This document shows positions 24,448-33,587 of a stretch of DNA of 64,000 bases, one piece after another. The stretch covers positions 434,001-498,000 of the forward strand of contig JAJEHD010000018.1 of NCBI GenBank assembly GCA_022819505.1, written 5' to 3'. The notes under the pieces are model-generated. The model had not been told where the DNA came from. It made no database searches and saw nothing but the letters and a program-made list of their open reading frames with translations. Each line of letters starts with the position of its first letter. The first letter of the stretch is position 1. Made by a program: the position numbers and the translations under genes. The DNA is from Acidimicrobiia bacterium (lineage in GTDB: Bacteria > Actinomycetota > Acidimicrobiia > Acidimicrobiales > Aldehydirespiratoraceae).

Positions 24448-26709
24448 ATGGGCCACACGCTTCGGCGCGCCGCTAAGTCACGTCTGCTGCGGCGGCGTGC
24501 CGCGGCACGGATCGCGGCCGCCGCGGTCGCGCTGGCGATCCTGGCGGCCCTGCTGGCGCCGGGAGCGGCCGCCCAGACGGCCGGGATCTCGATTCCCGAC
24601 GCGGGCCTTCGCAGCGCCATCGAGAGCGCCCTCGGCAAGCAGCCCGGCGATGCGATCACCGAAGGCGATATGGCGCTGGTGGGCATCCTGGACGCCGGCA
24701 ACGCGGGCATCACGAACCTCGATGGCCTGCAGCACGCGGTCAATCTGCGTGCCCTGTACCTGCAGGGCAACAGCATCTCGGATGCGTCGAGCCTCGCGGG
24801 CCTGGCTCGCATGCAGGTGCTCCTCCTGCACGGCAACGACATCACCGACATCGACCTGACCGCCATGACCGATCTGAGGTTCGTCGACCTCAGCTACAAC
24901 GATCTGACGACCATCGATCTCTCCGGCCAGAGAACCACGGTCGGGGAGAACGCTCGAGACAGCAGACTGTTCGCGCTGTGGCTCAACAACAATCGCCTGA
25001 CGTCAGTCGATGTCTCGGGACTGACCGCGCTGAGGGACCGGCCCGACGGCGCGTCCCACCCCAACTATGTGAGCCTGCGGCTTGACCGCAACCAGTTGAC
25101 GAGCGTCACCGGGCTCGCCGACCTCCCGGGCCAGGTCTGGAGCCTGAGGCTCGGGCACAACCAGCTGACCTCGGTCGATCTACGGGGCGCGGAGCACATC
25201 CACTACCTGTACCTCAACGACAATCCGATCTCGGACGTCTCCCAGCTCGATGGCTTCATGTCCCTGACCGACCTGCAGAGGCTTCACTTCTACGGCACAG
25301 AGATCTCGGCCATCGACCTGTCCGGGTTCTCCCGGCTGGAGCGGGCCTTCCTCAACGACAACCGGCTGGCCTCGGTCGATGTGACCGGACTGGACAGCAT
25401 CCAGCGGCTGTGGCTGAGAGGGAACCGCATTACTGAGATCACCGGGTTGCGAGACATCGGCGACACCCTCATCTCGCTCAACCTGAGAACCAACCGCCTG
25501 TCGTCTATCGACCTGACGGGGCTGTCCGGCCTCCGCCAGCTCTACCTGAGCGACAACCAGCTCACGTCGGTGGACTTGAGTCCCGTGACCGAGTTGGGCG
25601 TCCTGTGGCTCGACAACGGCTCGACCTCTGCTGGGAGCACGCCCGACCCCGCCTACCGGAACCAGATCACGGCGCTCGCCCAACTGCCCCGCTTCCTCAC
25701 CGACCTCAGGCTGACCGGCAATCCCTTGGCCGCGCCGATCTCGGTGTCGTCCAGGACGGGCCTGCGGAAACTGCATGTCAGCGGCACCCAGATCACCGGC
25801 CTGTCCGAGGTGGCCGGTCTCACCGGCCTGACCGAGTTGGGGCTGACCAGCATGGGCCTGAACGGTTCGGACCTGTCCGACCTGTCCCGGCTGGGAGCGC
25901 TGGAGAAGCTCGACCTCAGGGACAACGCGATCACGGACCTGTCGGCTCTGGCCCCCTCGGTCCGCCTGACCGAGATCCGGCTCGACGACAACTTTGTCGG
26001 CGACGTCTCACCGCTGGCGAACATGGGTGGTCTTCGGGATCTGTACGTGGCCGGCAACCTCATCAGAGACTTCGCGCCGCTGCGCGACCTGATCGTGGCG
26101 GGGCTGAGGATCCACGGCAGCGACCGGCAGCGGGGAGACTCGCCCGACAGCTTCTTCTGGGATCTGGACGCCGCGGGCTCGATCCACGGTTGGAACCTGA
26201 GCCGGCTGGCCGCGGACGGGGTGCTGGATCACACCGAGTGCGGACTCGACCTCATCTGCCCCAGACTGGCGATCGAGCGCTGGGTGATAGCCGTCTGGCT
26301 CGTGCGCGTGCTCGACGGCCGCGATCCCGAGCCGCTCGGCTTCAACCGGTTCGAGGATGTGCATCCGGGCCTGCAGTGGGCCGCGCACGCCGAGCGTCTC
26401 GCCGAGTTGGGCGTAATGTCAGGCTGTTCGGTCGAGCCGGCCCGGTTCTGCCCCCAGGCGCCGGTGACCAGGGCACAGATGGCGACCCTGCTCGCTCGGG
26501 CCTTCAACCTGGAGTCGGACACCTCCTCCGGGTTCGTCGATGTCGACCCGCAGAGCGCGCATGCGTCCAGCATCGACGCCATCGCCGCGGCCGGCATCGC
26601 CGGGGGCTGCGGAGCCGGACCCGATCGGTACTGCCCCGAGGACTTCGTGACGAGGGGCCAGGCGGCCACCTTCATCGCCACCGCTCGAGATCACGCCAGC
26701 GGCGGCTAG
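24448..26709 (+). CDS. Secreted leucine-rich-repeat protein with C-terminal SLH domains
   Basis: A 753-residue exported protein. Residues 1-45 are a Tat/Sec-like signal: Arg-rich, then AAAAVALAILAALLAPGAAAQ. Residues ~50-570 hold about 18-20 internalin-like LRRs of the form L..L.L..N.IT.I..L. The C-terminus (from ~residue 620) has two SLH-type repeats with RFEDV..GLQWAAHAERLAELGVMSGC and GFVDVDPQSAHASSIDAIAAAGI, each carrying paired Cys (SGCSVEPARFC, GGCGAGPDRYC). SLH repeats tether proteins to the cell wall, so this is a surface binding protein. AAGGAAG lies 5 nt before the ATG. The ligand is unknown; LRR proteins are common in host-associated bacteria. Confidence 0.85.
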   Translation: MGHTLRRAAKSRLLRRRAAARIAAAAVALAILAALLAPGAAAQTAGISIPDAGLRSAIESALGKQPGDAITEGDMALVGILDAGNAGITNLDGLQHAVNLRALYLQGNSISDASSLAGLARMQVLLLHGNDITDIDLTAMTDLRFVDLSYNDLTTIDLSGQRTTVGENARDSRLFALWLNNNRLTSVDVSGLTALRDRPDGASHPNYVSLRLDRNQLTSVTGLADLPGQVWSLRLGHNQLTSVDLRGAEHIHYLYLNDNPISDVSQLDGFMSLTDLQRLHFYGTEISAIDLSGFSRLERAFLNDNRLASVDVTGLDSIQRLWLRGNRITEITGLRDIGDTLISLNLRTNRLSSIDLTGLSGLRQLYLSDNQLTSVDLSPVTELGVLWLDNGSTSAGSTPDPAYRNQITALAQLPRFLTDLRLTGNPLAAPISVSSRTGLRKLHVSGTQITGLSEVAGLTGLTELGLTSMGLNGSDLSDLSRLGALEKLDLRDNAITDLSALAPSVRLTEIRLDDNFVGDVSPLANMGGLRDLYVAGNLIRDFAPLRDLIVAGLRIHGSDRQRGDSPDSFFWDLDAAGSIHGWNLSRLAADGVLDHTECGLDLICPRLAIERWVIAVWLVRVLDGRDPEPLGFNRFEDVHPGLQWAAHAERLAELGVMSGCSVEPARFCPQAPVTRAQMATLLARAFNLESDTSSGFVDVDPQSAHASSIDAIAAAGIAGGCGAGPDRYCPEDFVTRGQAATFIATARDHASGG

Positions 26710-26735
26710 CGCCTAGGTTCACACCGGTCGCGCCT

Positions 26736-27854
26736 TCAGGCCGTGACGGTGATCACCAGGCTGCCGACGTGACGTTTGGCCGCGAACGCCTCTTGGGCGT
26801 CGCGGATCTCCTCCAGGGGAAAGGTGCCGCCCACCACCGGCCGGATCTCGCCCCGCTCGATGTAGCCGACTAGATCGGCGAAGACCTGAGGCTCGTACAC
26901 GGTGGCACCGTGGAGCTGCAGGTCATTCAGGTAGAGGGTGCGCAGGTCCAGTTCCACGATCGGGCCGGCGATGGCCCCCGAGGTCACGTAACAGCCGCCC
27001 CGGTTCAGCCCTTCGAGCCAGCCGCCGAAGCTGTCCCCGCCGACGATGTCGGCGACCACGTCGAAGCGGCCCCCGTTGGCCTCGACCGCGGCCGCGACCA
27101 CGTCGGCGGACTCCCGGGCCACCACCGCGTCGGCACCGAGGTCGCGGACCGCGGCCAGCTTGGACCGCCCGGCGACGGCGACTACCCGAGCCCCGTGCCG
27201 CTTGGCGAGCTGCACCAGTGCGCTGCCCACGCCGCCGGAGGCGCCCGGCACCGCGATCGTCTGGCCTGGGTCCAGCCGGGATCGTTGGAGCATGTGCTCG
27301 GCGGTCGACCACGAGCAGGCGAAGCTGGCCAGCTCGATGTCCGACAGCCCGACCGAGACCGGGTAGACGTTCTCGCCCGGGACTGTGCAGTACTCCGCGT
27401 AGCCGCCGTCGCGCTCGCTGCCGAGGTAGCCGGCGAGTTCGCGGTCGTGGGGGCGGTCCCGGTCCCGCAGCCACGGATCGACCAGCACCCGGCGCCCCAC
27501 CAGGCCGGCGTCGGTGCCCTCACCGACCGAGACCACCAGGCCGGCGATGTCGGCGCCCTGGATCCGTGGAAAGGACAGGCCGCTGCGGCCCCAGCCCGAG
27601 TCGTCCGGGTCGGCCTCGGAGAACCCCTCGGACTCGGTGGCCGACGTGACCGCCCGGCTGTACCAGCCGACCCGGGTGTTGATGTCGGTGTTGTTCATGC
27701 CGCACGCCGCCACCTGCACCAGCACGTCGCCGGGCCCGGGCCTGGGCACAGGCACGTCGGAGCGCACCTCCAGCATCTCCGGTCCGCCGGTTCCCAGCAG
27801 CACCGCGGCCCGCATCACCGCGGGCAGATCAGAGTGGGGCGCGGCCGGCGACAC
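26736..27854 (-). CDS. Medium-chain dehydrogenase/reductase (zinc-type/quinone oxidoreductase-like)
   Basis: A 372-residue MDR-superfamily NAD(P)H oxidoreductase. The N-terminal GroES-like domain contains GPGDVLVQVAACGMNNTDIN and RIQGADIAGLVVSVGEG. The Rossmann domain carries IAVPGASGGVGSALVQLAKRHGARVVAV, the AXXGXXG motif of quinone-reductase-like MDRs. No structural-zinc Cys cluster is visible, arguing against a classical alcohol dehydrogenase. It is the last gene of a leftward trio with the sulfotransferase (6 bp gap) and dimethylglycine dehydrogenase. Substrate unknown. Confidence 0.88.
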   Translation of the reverse strand: MSPAAPHSDLPAVMRAAVLLGTGGPEMLEVRSDVPVPRPGPGDVLVQVAACGMNNTDINTRVGWYSRAVTSATESEGFSEADPDDSGWGRSGLSFPRIQGADIAGLVVSVGEGTDAGLVGRRVLVDPWLRDRDRPHDRELAGYLGSERDGGYAEYCTVPGENVYPVSVGLSDIELASFACSWSTAEHMLQRSRLDPGQTIAVPGASGGVGSALVQLAKRHGARVVAVAGRSKLAAVRDLGADAVVARESADVVAAAVEANGGRFDVVADIVGGDSFGGWLEGLNRGGCYVTSGAIAGPIVELDLRTLYLNDLQLHGATVYEPQVFADLVGYIERGEIRPVVGGTFPLEEIRDAQEAFAAKRHVGSLVITVTA

Positions 27855-27860
27855 GTGCGT

Positions 27861-28628
27861 TCACCCCGTGAGCCGGTGGGGGTGCATGGCCTGGTAGTGG
27901 GGCAGGCAGGCCTTGTAGGCGTCGAGGAGGAACTGGTTGTGGTCGATCGGGACATAGTCGCGCTTCTGGCGGGTCAGCGTGGTGGACTGCGCGAGGTTGT
28001 TGTGCCAGGTTCCGCCCTCGTACCAGGTCATCTCTGACGCCTGGCTGGTGTCCCACCGCAGCGCCTGAGGGTCGAAGTCGATGCCCACCGCCTCGCACCA
28101 GGCGGCCGTCACGCGGTCGGGATCGTCGAGCAGGTCCTCGGCGTCGATGACCGGGGGCGGGGTCCCGCCGCGCTGCGTCAGCAGGTCGAACAGATCCCGC
28201 TGCTCGGCGAAGCCGGTCTCGGACAGGGTGAAGTCCGTCCACTGCCCGTACATCGAGGTCAGGGTCTTGGCCGGGTCGCGGATCAGGAAGGAGTGGTTGA
28301 AGGCCTCGAGGAACGGCAGGTCTCCTCCGTCCGCGCCGGCGCCGGCGACAGCCCAGTCGTGCATTCCGGTGACGTAGTGGGGGAAGTCCTTCATGAACAC
28401 CGGCCCCCGCCTGGCCTTGGCAACCAGGTCCCCCCACACCGACTCGTAGCTGAGTTCGGGCCGGTGCTGGATGTGGTCCTCCGGCGGGCGGGTCGCGTTT
28501 CCGATCGAGTACCACACCTCCCCGAACGGCTCGTGAACGCACTCGTGGTCGCCCCGCTGCTTCATCATCCGCTCGAAGGCGGTTGAAGTCGATCGGGGCA
28601 CCGCCCACAGCGCGAGGATCGGGATCAT
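27861..28628 (-). CDS. Sulfotransferase-family protein
   Basis: A 255-residue P-loop protein of the sulfotransferase superfamily, which transfers sulfate from PAPS. The 5'-phosphosulfate loop is WAVPRSTSTAFERMM at the N-terminus (residues ~8-22), and the 3'-phosphate site resembles FLIRDPAKTLTSMY. Length and the His/Asp-rich C-terminus fit the bacterial sulfotransferase family seen in branched-chain or small-molecule metabolism. It lies 18 bp after the dehydrogenase and 6 bp before the MDR gene, so it is operonic. The acceptor is unknown. Confidence 0.82.
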   Translation of the reverse strand: MIPILALWAVPRSTSTAFERMMKQRGDHECVHEPFGEVWYSIGNATRPPEDHIQHRPELSYESVWGDLVAKARRGPVFMKDFPHYVTGMHDWAVAGAGADGGDLPFLEAFNHSFLIRDPAKTLTSMYGQWTDFTLSETGFAEQRDLFDLLTQRGGTPPPVIDAEDLLDDPDRVTAAWCEAVGIDFDPQALRWDTSQASEMTWYEGGTWHNNLAQSTTLTRQKRDYVPIDHNQFLLDAYKACLPHYQAMHPHRLTG

Positions 28629-28646
28629 GCTCGCACCTCCGGGTAG

Positions 28647-31154
28647 CTAGGCGCGCAGGCGCGTGTTGGTCGGATCATGAACGGCCTCGCCCAGCACCCG
28701 GGCCGGGCACAGTTCGCCCACCACCCGTACCTGCAGTGCGGTGCCGGGCTCGGCGTGCTCGGGGGCCAGGTAGGCGAAGGCCAGGCTCTGGCGGCAGTGG
28801 AATCCGTAGGCGCCCGAGGTCACGAGCCCCACCGCACGCCCATCGGCGTAGACGCCGTCGGCCGCGTGCACGTCGGCGTGGTCGGCCTCGACGGCCAGGT
28901 AGGCGAGCCGCCAGCGGTAGGGCTCCTCACCCGAGCCGGCGAGGGCCCGGCGGGCCAGCAGCGCGTCGCGGCCCACGAAGCCGCCCTTGCCGGTCTTCAC
29001 GAAACGGTGCAGCCCGGCCTCGTCGGGGTTGACGTCGTGGGTGAGCTCCCGGCTGGTGCAGTAGCGCTTCTCCATGCGCAGCGAGTCGAGGGCATGGTTG
29101 CCGGCATCGGCCACCCCCAGCGGCTCACCCGCCTCCCACAGGGCGTCATAGACGGTGACGAGATCCTCGACGGGCAAGTGCAACTCCCAGCCCAACTCGC
29201 CGGTGAAGCCCACCCTCAGGGCCCGCACATCCGGCACACCGGCCACATTGATGAGCTTCCCCCGCAGCCATCCGAAGGCGTCGTTTCCAAGGTCGGCGGC
29301 GGTCACGCGGGACAGCAGGCGCCGGGCCTCGGGCCCGGTCACGTTGAGGACCCCCAGCTCCATCGACCGGCTCACCAGCTCGGCGTTGGCGCCGTCGGGC
29401 CAGTGTGTCTCGAAGAACTCCCGGTCCTTGCCCTCACCGGCTGCGGCCGAGACCAGATAGAGATGGTCGGCGGCCAGCCGGGTCACGGTCAACTCGCTCT
29501 CGACGCGGCCCGTCGGCGTCAGCAGGTAGGTCAATCCGATCCGGCCGACACCGGGCACGGTGTTGGTGGTGAGGTGGTCGAGCACCGCGGCCGCGTCTGG
29601 TCCGACAAGGTCGAACTTGGCGAAGGCGGTGGCGTCGAGGATGCCAACCCGCTCGCGCACGGCCCGGCACTCCTCGGCCACCGTGTCGAACCAGCCGGTA
29701 TGGCGGAACGACACCATGTCCTCCTGCGGCAGGCCCGCCGCGGCCGGGAACCACTTGGGCCGTTCCCAGCCGTAGATCTGGGTGAACACTGCTCCCTTGC
29801 TGTGCAACCGCCCGTACAGCCCGGTGGTGCGGTAGGGCCGCGCCGCCGGCCGCTCGAGGCCCGGCAGCGGCGTCTGGTGCCGGTACTGGTGGTCCTCGGC
29901 TCCCTTGATCCGGCCGTAGGACATGATGTCGGCGCGATCGATGTAGCCGAACCGGCGGGCGTCGTAGGCCCGCACGCTCACGCCGGTGGTGCCGTGCACC
30001 ATCCATCGGGCCAGCTCCCGCCCCAGACCCGGGCCGTCGGCGATCCCCACCTGCACGCCGACCATCTGCCAGAAGTTGGGCACCCCCGACGGGCCCAGCA
30101 GCGGCTCGCCGTCGGGCGGATAGGAGATGGCTCCGCAGATCACCTGCTTGATCCCCAGCGGCTCGAGCACCGGCATCCGCTCGAAGGCCCGGGCCAGCCA
30201 CAGGCCGACCCGATCGAAGTCGGCGTCGAACAGCGGGTTCTCGAGCGACCAGTCCGGCCCGTCGCCGTCGTGCCAAACCGCCTCGGCGCCGGTCTGCTCG
30301 TAGATGCCGATCAGGCCCGACTGCTGCTCCTGGCGCAGGTAGCCCGACACGTAGTCGTCGCGCACCACCGGCAGCTCCCGGTCGAGGTCGGCGAACTCGG
30401 GCACCGGCTCGGTAAGCAGGTAGGTGTGCAGCACATTGGCGATGGGCACGTCGAGCCCCACCATGCGGGCCACCCGGTGGGCGTAACAGCCGGCCGCGTT
30501 GACGACGTGCTCGGCGTGCACGGTGCCCCGCTCGGTGTCCACGTCGAAGCTGCCGTCGCGGCGCCGCCGGATGCCGAGCACCCGGTTGCGGCGACTCACA
30601 GCCGCGCCCAGGTTGCGGGCGGCCCGCACCATGGCGTTGGCCGCTCCGGCGGGGTCGACGTGGCCGTCGTCGGGGGTGTGGACCGCGCCCAGCATCCCGT
30701 CGGTCGCGTAGAAGGGGTGCAGCTCTGAGATCCGTGCCGGGTCGACCCACTCCAAGGCGTTGCCCACGTACTCGGCGGCGCCCAGCTGGGCCCGTAGCCA
30801 GTCCACCTCCTCAGCGTTGTAGGCCACCCGGAGGCTGCCGCTGCGATGCCAGGACGTGGCCACCCCGCTCTCAGCCTCCAGCGAGGCGTACAGCTCGCAG
30901 GCGTACCGGCGGAACTCGGCCAGCGCATAGCTCGACACCGAGTGGGTGACCTGCCCGGCCGCGTGCCAGGTCGAGCCCGAGGTCAACTCGGCCTTCTCGA
31001 TCAGCAGCGCGTCCGTCCAACCCTCGTGGGCGAGGTGATACAGCGCGCTGGCGCCGCAGATCCCGCCGCCGATGATCACGACCCGAGCGTCTTGCGGCAG
31101 ACCGGAGCCGGCGAGAGGCGGTTGGGTGGGCACACCCGATCCTTCAGCCACCAT
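28647..31154 (-). CDS. Dimethylglycine/sarcosine dehydrogenase (FAD plus GcvT-type folate domain)
   Basis: An 835-residue two-domain demethylating dehydrogenase. The N-terminal DAO-type FAD domain has VVIIGGGICGASALYHLA and ELTSGSTWHAAGQVTH, whose His is the site of covalent FAD in dimethylglycine dehydrogenase. From ~residue 440 a GcvT/aminomethyltransferase domain follows (GILDATAFAKFDLVGPDAAAVLDHL; LGWELHLP), which passes the methyl-derived formaldehyde to tetrahydrofolate. The family oxidises N-methylglycines during betaine/choline catabolism. It is divergent from an aminotransferase-Rieske-PrpD operon whose Rieske enzyme may act upstream in the same route. Confidence 0.9.
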   Translation of the reverse strand: MVAEGSGVPTQPPLAGSGLPQDARVVIIGGGICGASALYHLAHEGWTDALLIEKAELTSGSTWHAAGQVTHSVSSYALAEFRRYACELYASLEAESGVATSWHRSGSLRVAYNAEEVDWLRAQLGAAEYVGNALEWVDPARISELHPFYATDGMLGAVHTPDDGHVDPAGAANAMVRAARNLGAAVSRRNRVLGIRRRRDGSFDVDTERGTVHAEHVVNAAGCYAHRVARMVGLDVPIANVLHTYLLTEPVPEFADLDRELPVVRDDYVSGYLRQEQQSGLIGIYEQTGAEAVWHDGDGPDWSLENPLFDADFDRVGLWLARAFERMPVLEPLGIKQVICGAISYPPDGEPLLGPSGVPNFWQMVGVQVGIADGPGLGRELARWMVHGTTGVSVRAYDARRFGYIDRADIMSYGRIKGAEDHQYRHQTPLPGLERPAARPYRTTGLYGRLHSKGAVFTQIYGWERPKWFPAAAGLPQEDMVSFRHTGWFDTVAEECRAVRERVGILDATAFAKFDLVGPDAAAVLDHLTTNTVPGVGRIGLTYLLTPTGRVESELTVTRLAADHLYLVSAAAGEGKDREFFETHWPDGANAELVSRSMELGVLNVTGPEARRLLSRVTAADLGNDAFGWLRGKLINVAGVPDVRALRVGFTGELGWELHLPVEDLVTVYDALWEAGEPLGVADAGNHALDSLRMEKRYCTSRELTHDVNPDEAGLHRFVKTGKGGFVGRDALLARRALAGSGEEPYRWRLAYLAVEADHADVHAADGVYADGRAVGLVTSGAYGFHCRQSLAFAYLAPEHAEPGTALQVRVVGELCPARVLGEAVHDPTNTRLRA

Positions 31155-31278
31155 GCCCCTCCCTCAGAGAGTCCTTCCCTCCGGCGCGCCGGCACGCGAC
31201 GTTATCGCCGCAGATAGGGCACAATACGCATCCGAGCAATCCGAATGGACGGTGCCGATCACACCACAGGAGGTCGAG

Positions 31279-32391
31279 ATGCGCCTATCGCATCCCGGTC
31301 TAGCCGACCCGGAGTTCTACGTCCCCGGCCTGCCCGCCGACTACGTGGCCGCCCGCTACGGCATCGATCCTGCCGACATCGCCAAGCTCGGATCGGCCGA
31401 GAATCCCCTCGGGGCCTCCCCGCTGGCCGTGCAGGCGATCCGCGGCCGGCTGGAAGACCTTCACCTGTACCCGTCGTGGACGGCCGAGCCGCTGCGGGAG
31501 AAGATCTCGCTCCTCTACGGCTTCGGGCCCGAGCGGGTGATGTGCGGAGCGGGCGAGACCGAGATCATCTCCTGGCTCATCCGGGCGTTCTGCGAGCCCG
31601 GAGGGCGCATCCAGATGCCGGGGCCGTGCTTCCCCATCTACCACCTGTTCGCCGAGGCCGAGGACCGCGTCCCGGTTCTGGTGGACGAGGCCACCGACCG
31701 GGCCACCATGGCCGTGGCCGTGGACGCCTACATCGACGCCATCGGCGCCGATACCCGGATCGTGTTCGTCACGAACCCGCATAGCCCGTCGGGCACCTGG
31801 ATGAGCGAGGGGGAAGTACGACGCATCATCGAGGCCGCGCCGGAGGCCCTGGTGGTGCTCGACGAGGCCTACGTCCACTACTCGGGCACCTCCGGATACA
31901 TCCACCTCGCCGACGACTACGACAACCTGGTGGTGCTGCGCACCTTCTCCAAGGCGTTCGGCCTCGCGGGCCTGCGAGTCGGTTTCGGTGTGGGGCCGAA
32001 GCCGGTGGTCGACGCGTGCCTGGCGGTGAAGCCGACCTGGAACATGGGTGTGCTGCAGACCGCAGGCGCGGCCGCGGCCCTCGACGACAAGGACCACATC
32101 GACGCCACCGTGGACATGATCGCGAAGGGTCGGGCCCACGCCCAGGCCCGCTTCGAGTCGCTCGACCGGTTCCGGATGGTGACCGGCAGCCGGTCCAACT
32201 TCTTCCTGGTCGAGATCCTCGATCCCTCCACCGACTCCACCGAGGTCTTCGAGGGGCTGCTGGAACGGGGTGTGATCGTCAAGGATGGCTCGGTGTCGTT
32301 CCGGGGCCTGGACCGGCGTTTCCTGCGCTGCGACGCCAACCGGCCCGATCGCATGGACCGCCTCGCCGACGCGCTGGCGGATCTGCCGTGA
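31279..32391 (+). CDS. Class I/II PLP aminotransferase (HisC-like)
   Basis: A 370-residue fold-type I PLP enzyme resembling histidinol-phosphate aminotransferases. Recognisable are KLGSAENPLGASPLAVQAI, TNPHSPSGTWMS, VVLDEAYVHYS and the PLP-lysine motif RTFSKAFGLAGLRVGFG. ATG 31279 is chosen because AGGAGG lies 5 nt upstream; a longer frame exists but is unsupported. It heads a rightward operon with a Rieske oxygenase (19 bp gap) and a PrpD protein. No other his genes are nearby, so the HisC name should not be transferred. It probably acts on an amino acid within the local catabolic pathway. Confidence 0.85.
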   Translation: MRLSHPGLADPEFYVPGLPADYVAARYGIDPADIAKLGSAENPLGASPLAVQAIRGRLEDLHLYPSWTAEPLREKISLLYGFGPERVMCGAGETEIISWLIRAFCEPGGRIQMPGPCFPIYHLFAEAEDRVPVLVDEATDRATMAVAVDAYIDAIGADTRIVFVTNPHSPSGTWMSEGEVRRIIEAAPEALVVLDEAYVHYSGTSGYIHLADDYDNLVVLRTFSKAFGLAGLRVGFGVGPKPVVDACLAVKPTWNMGVLQTAGAAAALDDKDHIDATVDMIAKGRAHAQARFESLDRFRMVTGSRSNFFLVEILDPSTDSTEVFEGLLERGVIVKDGSVSFRGLDRRFLRCDANRPDRMDRLADALADLP

Positions 32392-32410
32392 GACGAGCAG
32401 GAGGTGACGC

Positions 32411-33520
32411 ATGACGACCGAACGGCCCGGCGGGCTGGCGGGCCGCTACTACACCGACAGCGAGATCTTCGCCGCCGAGATGGACAGGGTGTTCGCTCGG
32501 AGTTGGGTGATGGTCGGACACGCGTCGGAGGTTGCCGAGCCCGGGACGGTGATAACGGCCCGCGTCGGCGATGAGAGCGTGCTGGTGGCCAACGACGCCG
32601 GACAGCTCCGGGCCATGTTCAACGTGTGCCAACACCGCGGCCACGAGCTTGTGACGTCCACCACGGCCCGCCTCGACCGGATCACCTGCCCCTACCACGC
32701 CTGGACCTACAGCCTCGACGGGCGGCTGCTGCATGCCCGCGGCGAGGATGTGGGCGAGGTGTGCGTCCCCCGGGTGCGCCTCGAGACTCTGGCCGGGTTC
32801 CTGTTCGTCAACCTGTCGGCCGAGGTGCCTGGGCTGGCCGCGACCGCGCCCGGAGTGCAGGACGACCTGCTCGCCCGGGTACCGGACGCGCCCCAGCGGG
32901 TGCTGTCGGCCCGGCTCACCCACGAGATGCGGGCCAACTGGAAGGTCGTGGTGGAGAACTACAACGAGTGCTACCACTGTCCCAACGTCCACAAGTGGTT
33001 CACGTCGGGGGTGGTGGCCCCCGGCAGCTACCGGATCGCCTCGGGCGGCTCGGTGATCCGCCACGCCGCCGAGCGCCCCAGCCAGCCGCCCGCCTGGACC
33101 GATGCCGGCGCCGATGCCGACGGCGCCCAAACCGGCGACGGCGAGGCTGCCGGGACCGGAGAGGGGTACGAGGCGTACTTCGTGTGGCCGGTGTCGGCTA
33201 TCCAGTGCTACCCCGGCCAGGTCATCAACACCTTCCGCTGGGTGCCGCTGGCGGTGGACCGCACGATGCTGATCCGCGAGTGGTGGTTCGACACGGCCGA
33301 CTTGACCGAGGCCCAGTCGCGGCTCGTCTCCGACGACTGGGAGAACACCGTCGCCGAGGACTTCGGGATCGTCGAGTCGGTGCAGCGCGGCGTCGCCAGC
33401 CGCGGTTACACGCCCGGGCCGCTGATCGAGGACCCCAGCGGCGTGTGCGGCGTTCACAGCGAGAACTCTGTACGCCACCTCCAAGATCTGGCGCGGGCGT
33501 CACTGGGCGGCGCGGTGTGA
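32411..33520 (+). CDS. Rieske non-heme iron oxygenase, alpha subunit (CntA/GbcA-like)
   Basis: A 369-residue oxygenase. The Rieske 2Fe-2S motifs are CQHRGH and CPYHAWTY. The mononuclear iron/bridging region is VVENYNECYHCPNVH. A Pro/Ala/Asp-rich insertion lies at ~residues 225-250. The ENYNECYHC form and ~370-residue length resemble quaternary-amine monooxygenases such as CntA (carnitine) and glycine-betaine oxygenases. Divergent neighbouring dimethylglycine/sarcosine dehydrogenase makes an N-methylated amine a reasonable substrate (inference). AGGAGGT lies 6 nt before the ATG. No reductase partner is seen. Confidence 0.87.
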   Translation: MTTERPGGLAGRYYTDSEIFAAEMDRVFARSWVMVGHASEVAEPGTVITARVGDESVLVANDAGQLRAMFNVCQHRGHELVTSTTARLDRITCPYHAWTYSLDGRLLHARGEDVGEVCVPRVRLETLAGFLFVNLSAEVPGLAATAPGVQDDLLARVPDAPQRVLSARLTHEMRANWKVVVENYNECYHCPNVHKWFTSGVVAPGSYRIASGGSVIRHAAERPSQPPAWTDAGADADGAQTGDGEAAGTGEGYEAYFVWPVSAIQCYPGQVINTFRWVPLAVDRTMLIREWWFDTADLTEAQSRLVSDDWENTVAEDFGIVESVQRGVASRGYTPGPLIEDPSGVCGVHSENSVRHLQDLARASLGGAV

Positions 33521-33587
33521 TGCCGGCCCGGCCCGGTCCTGGCCGCGTTCCGCTCCTGCTGCCGACGCCGCTCGACGGCGCGGCGTG

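Noticed and set aside
31279..32391. Aminotransferase as histidine-biosynthetic HisC
   Set aside because: No other his genes nearby and the operon partners are a Rieske oxygenase and a PrpD protein; fold similarity alone does not support the name.
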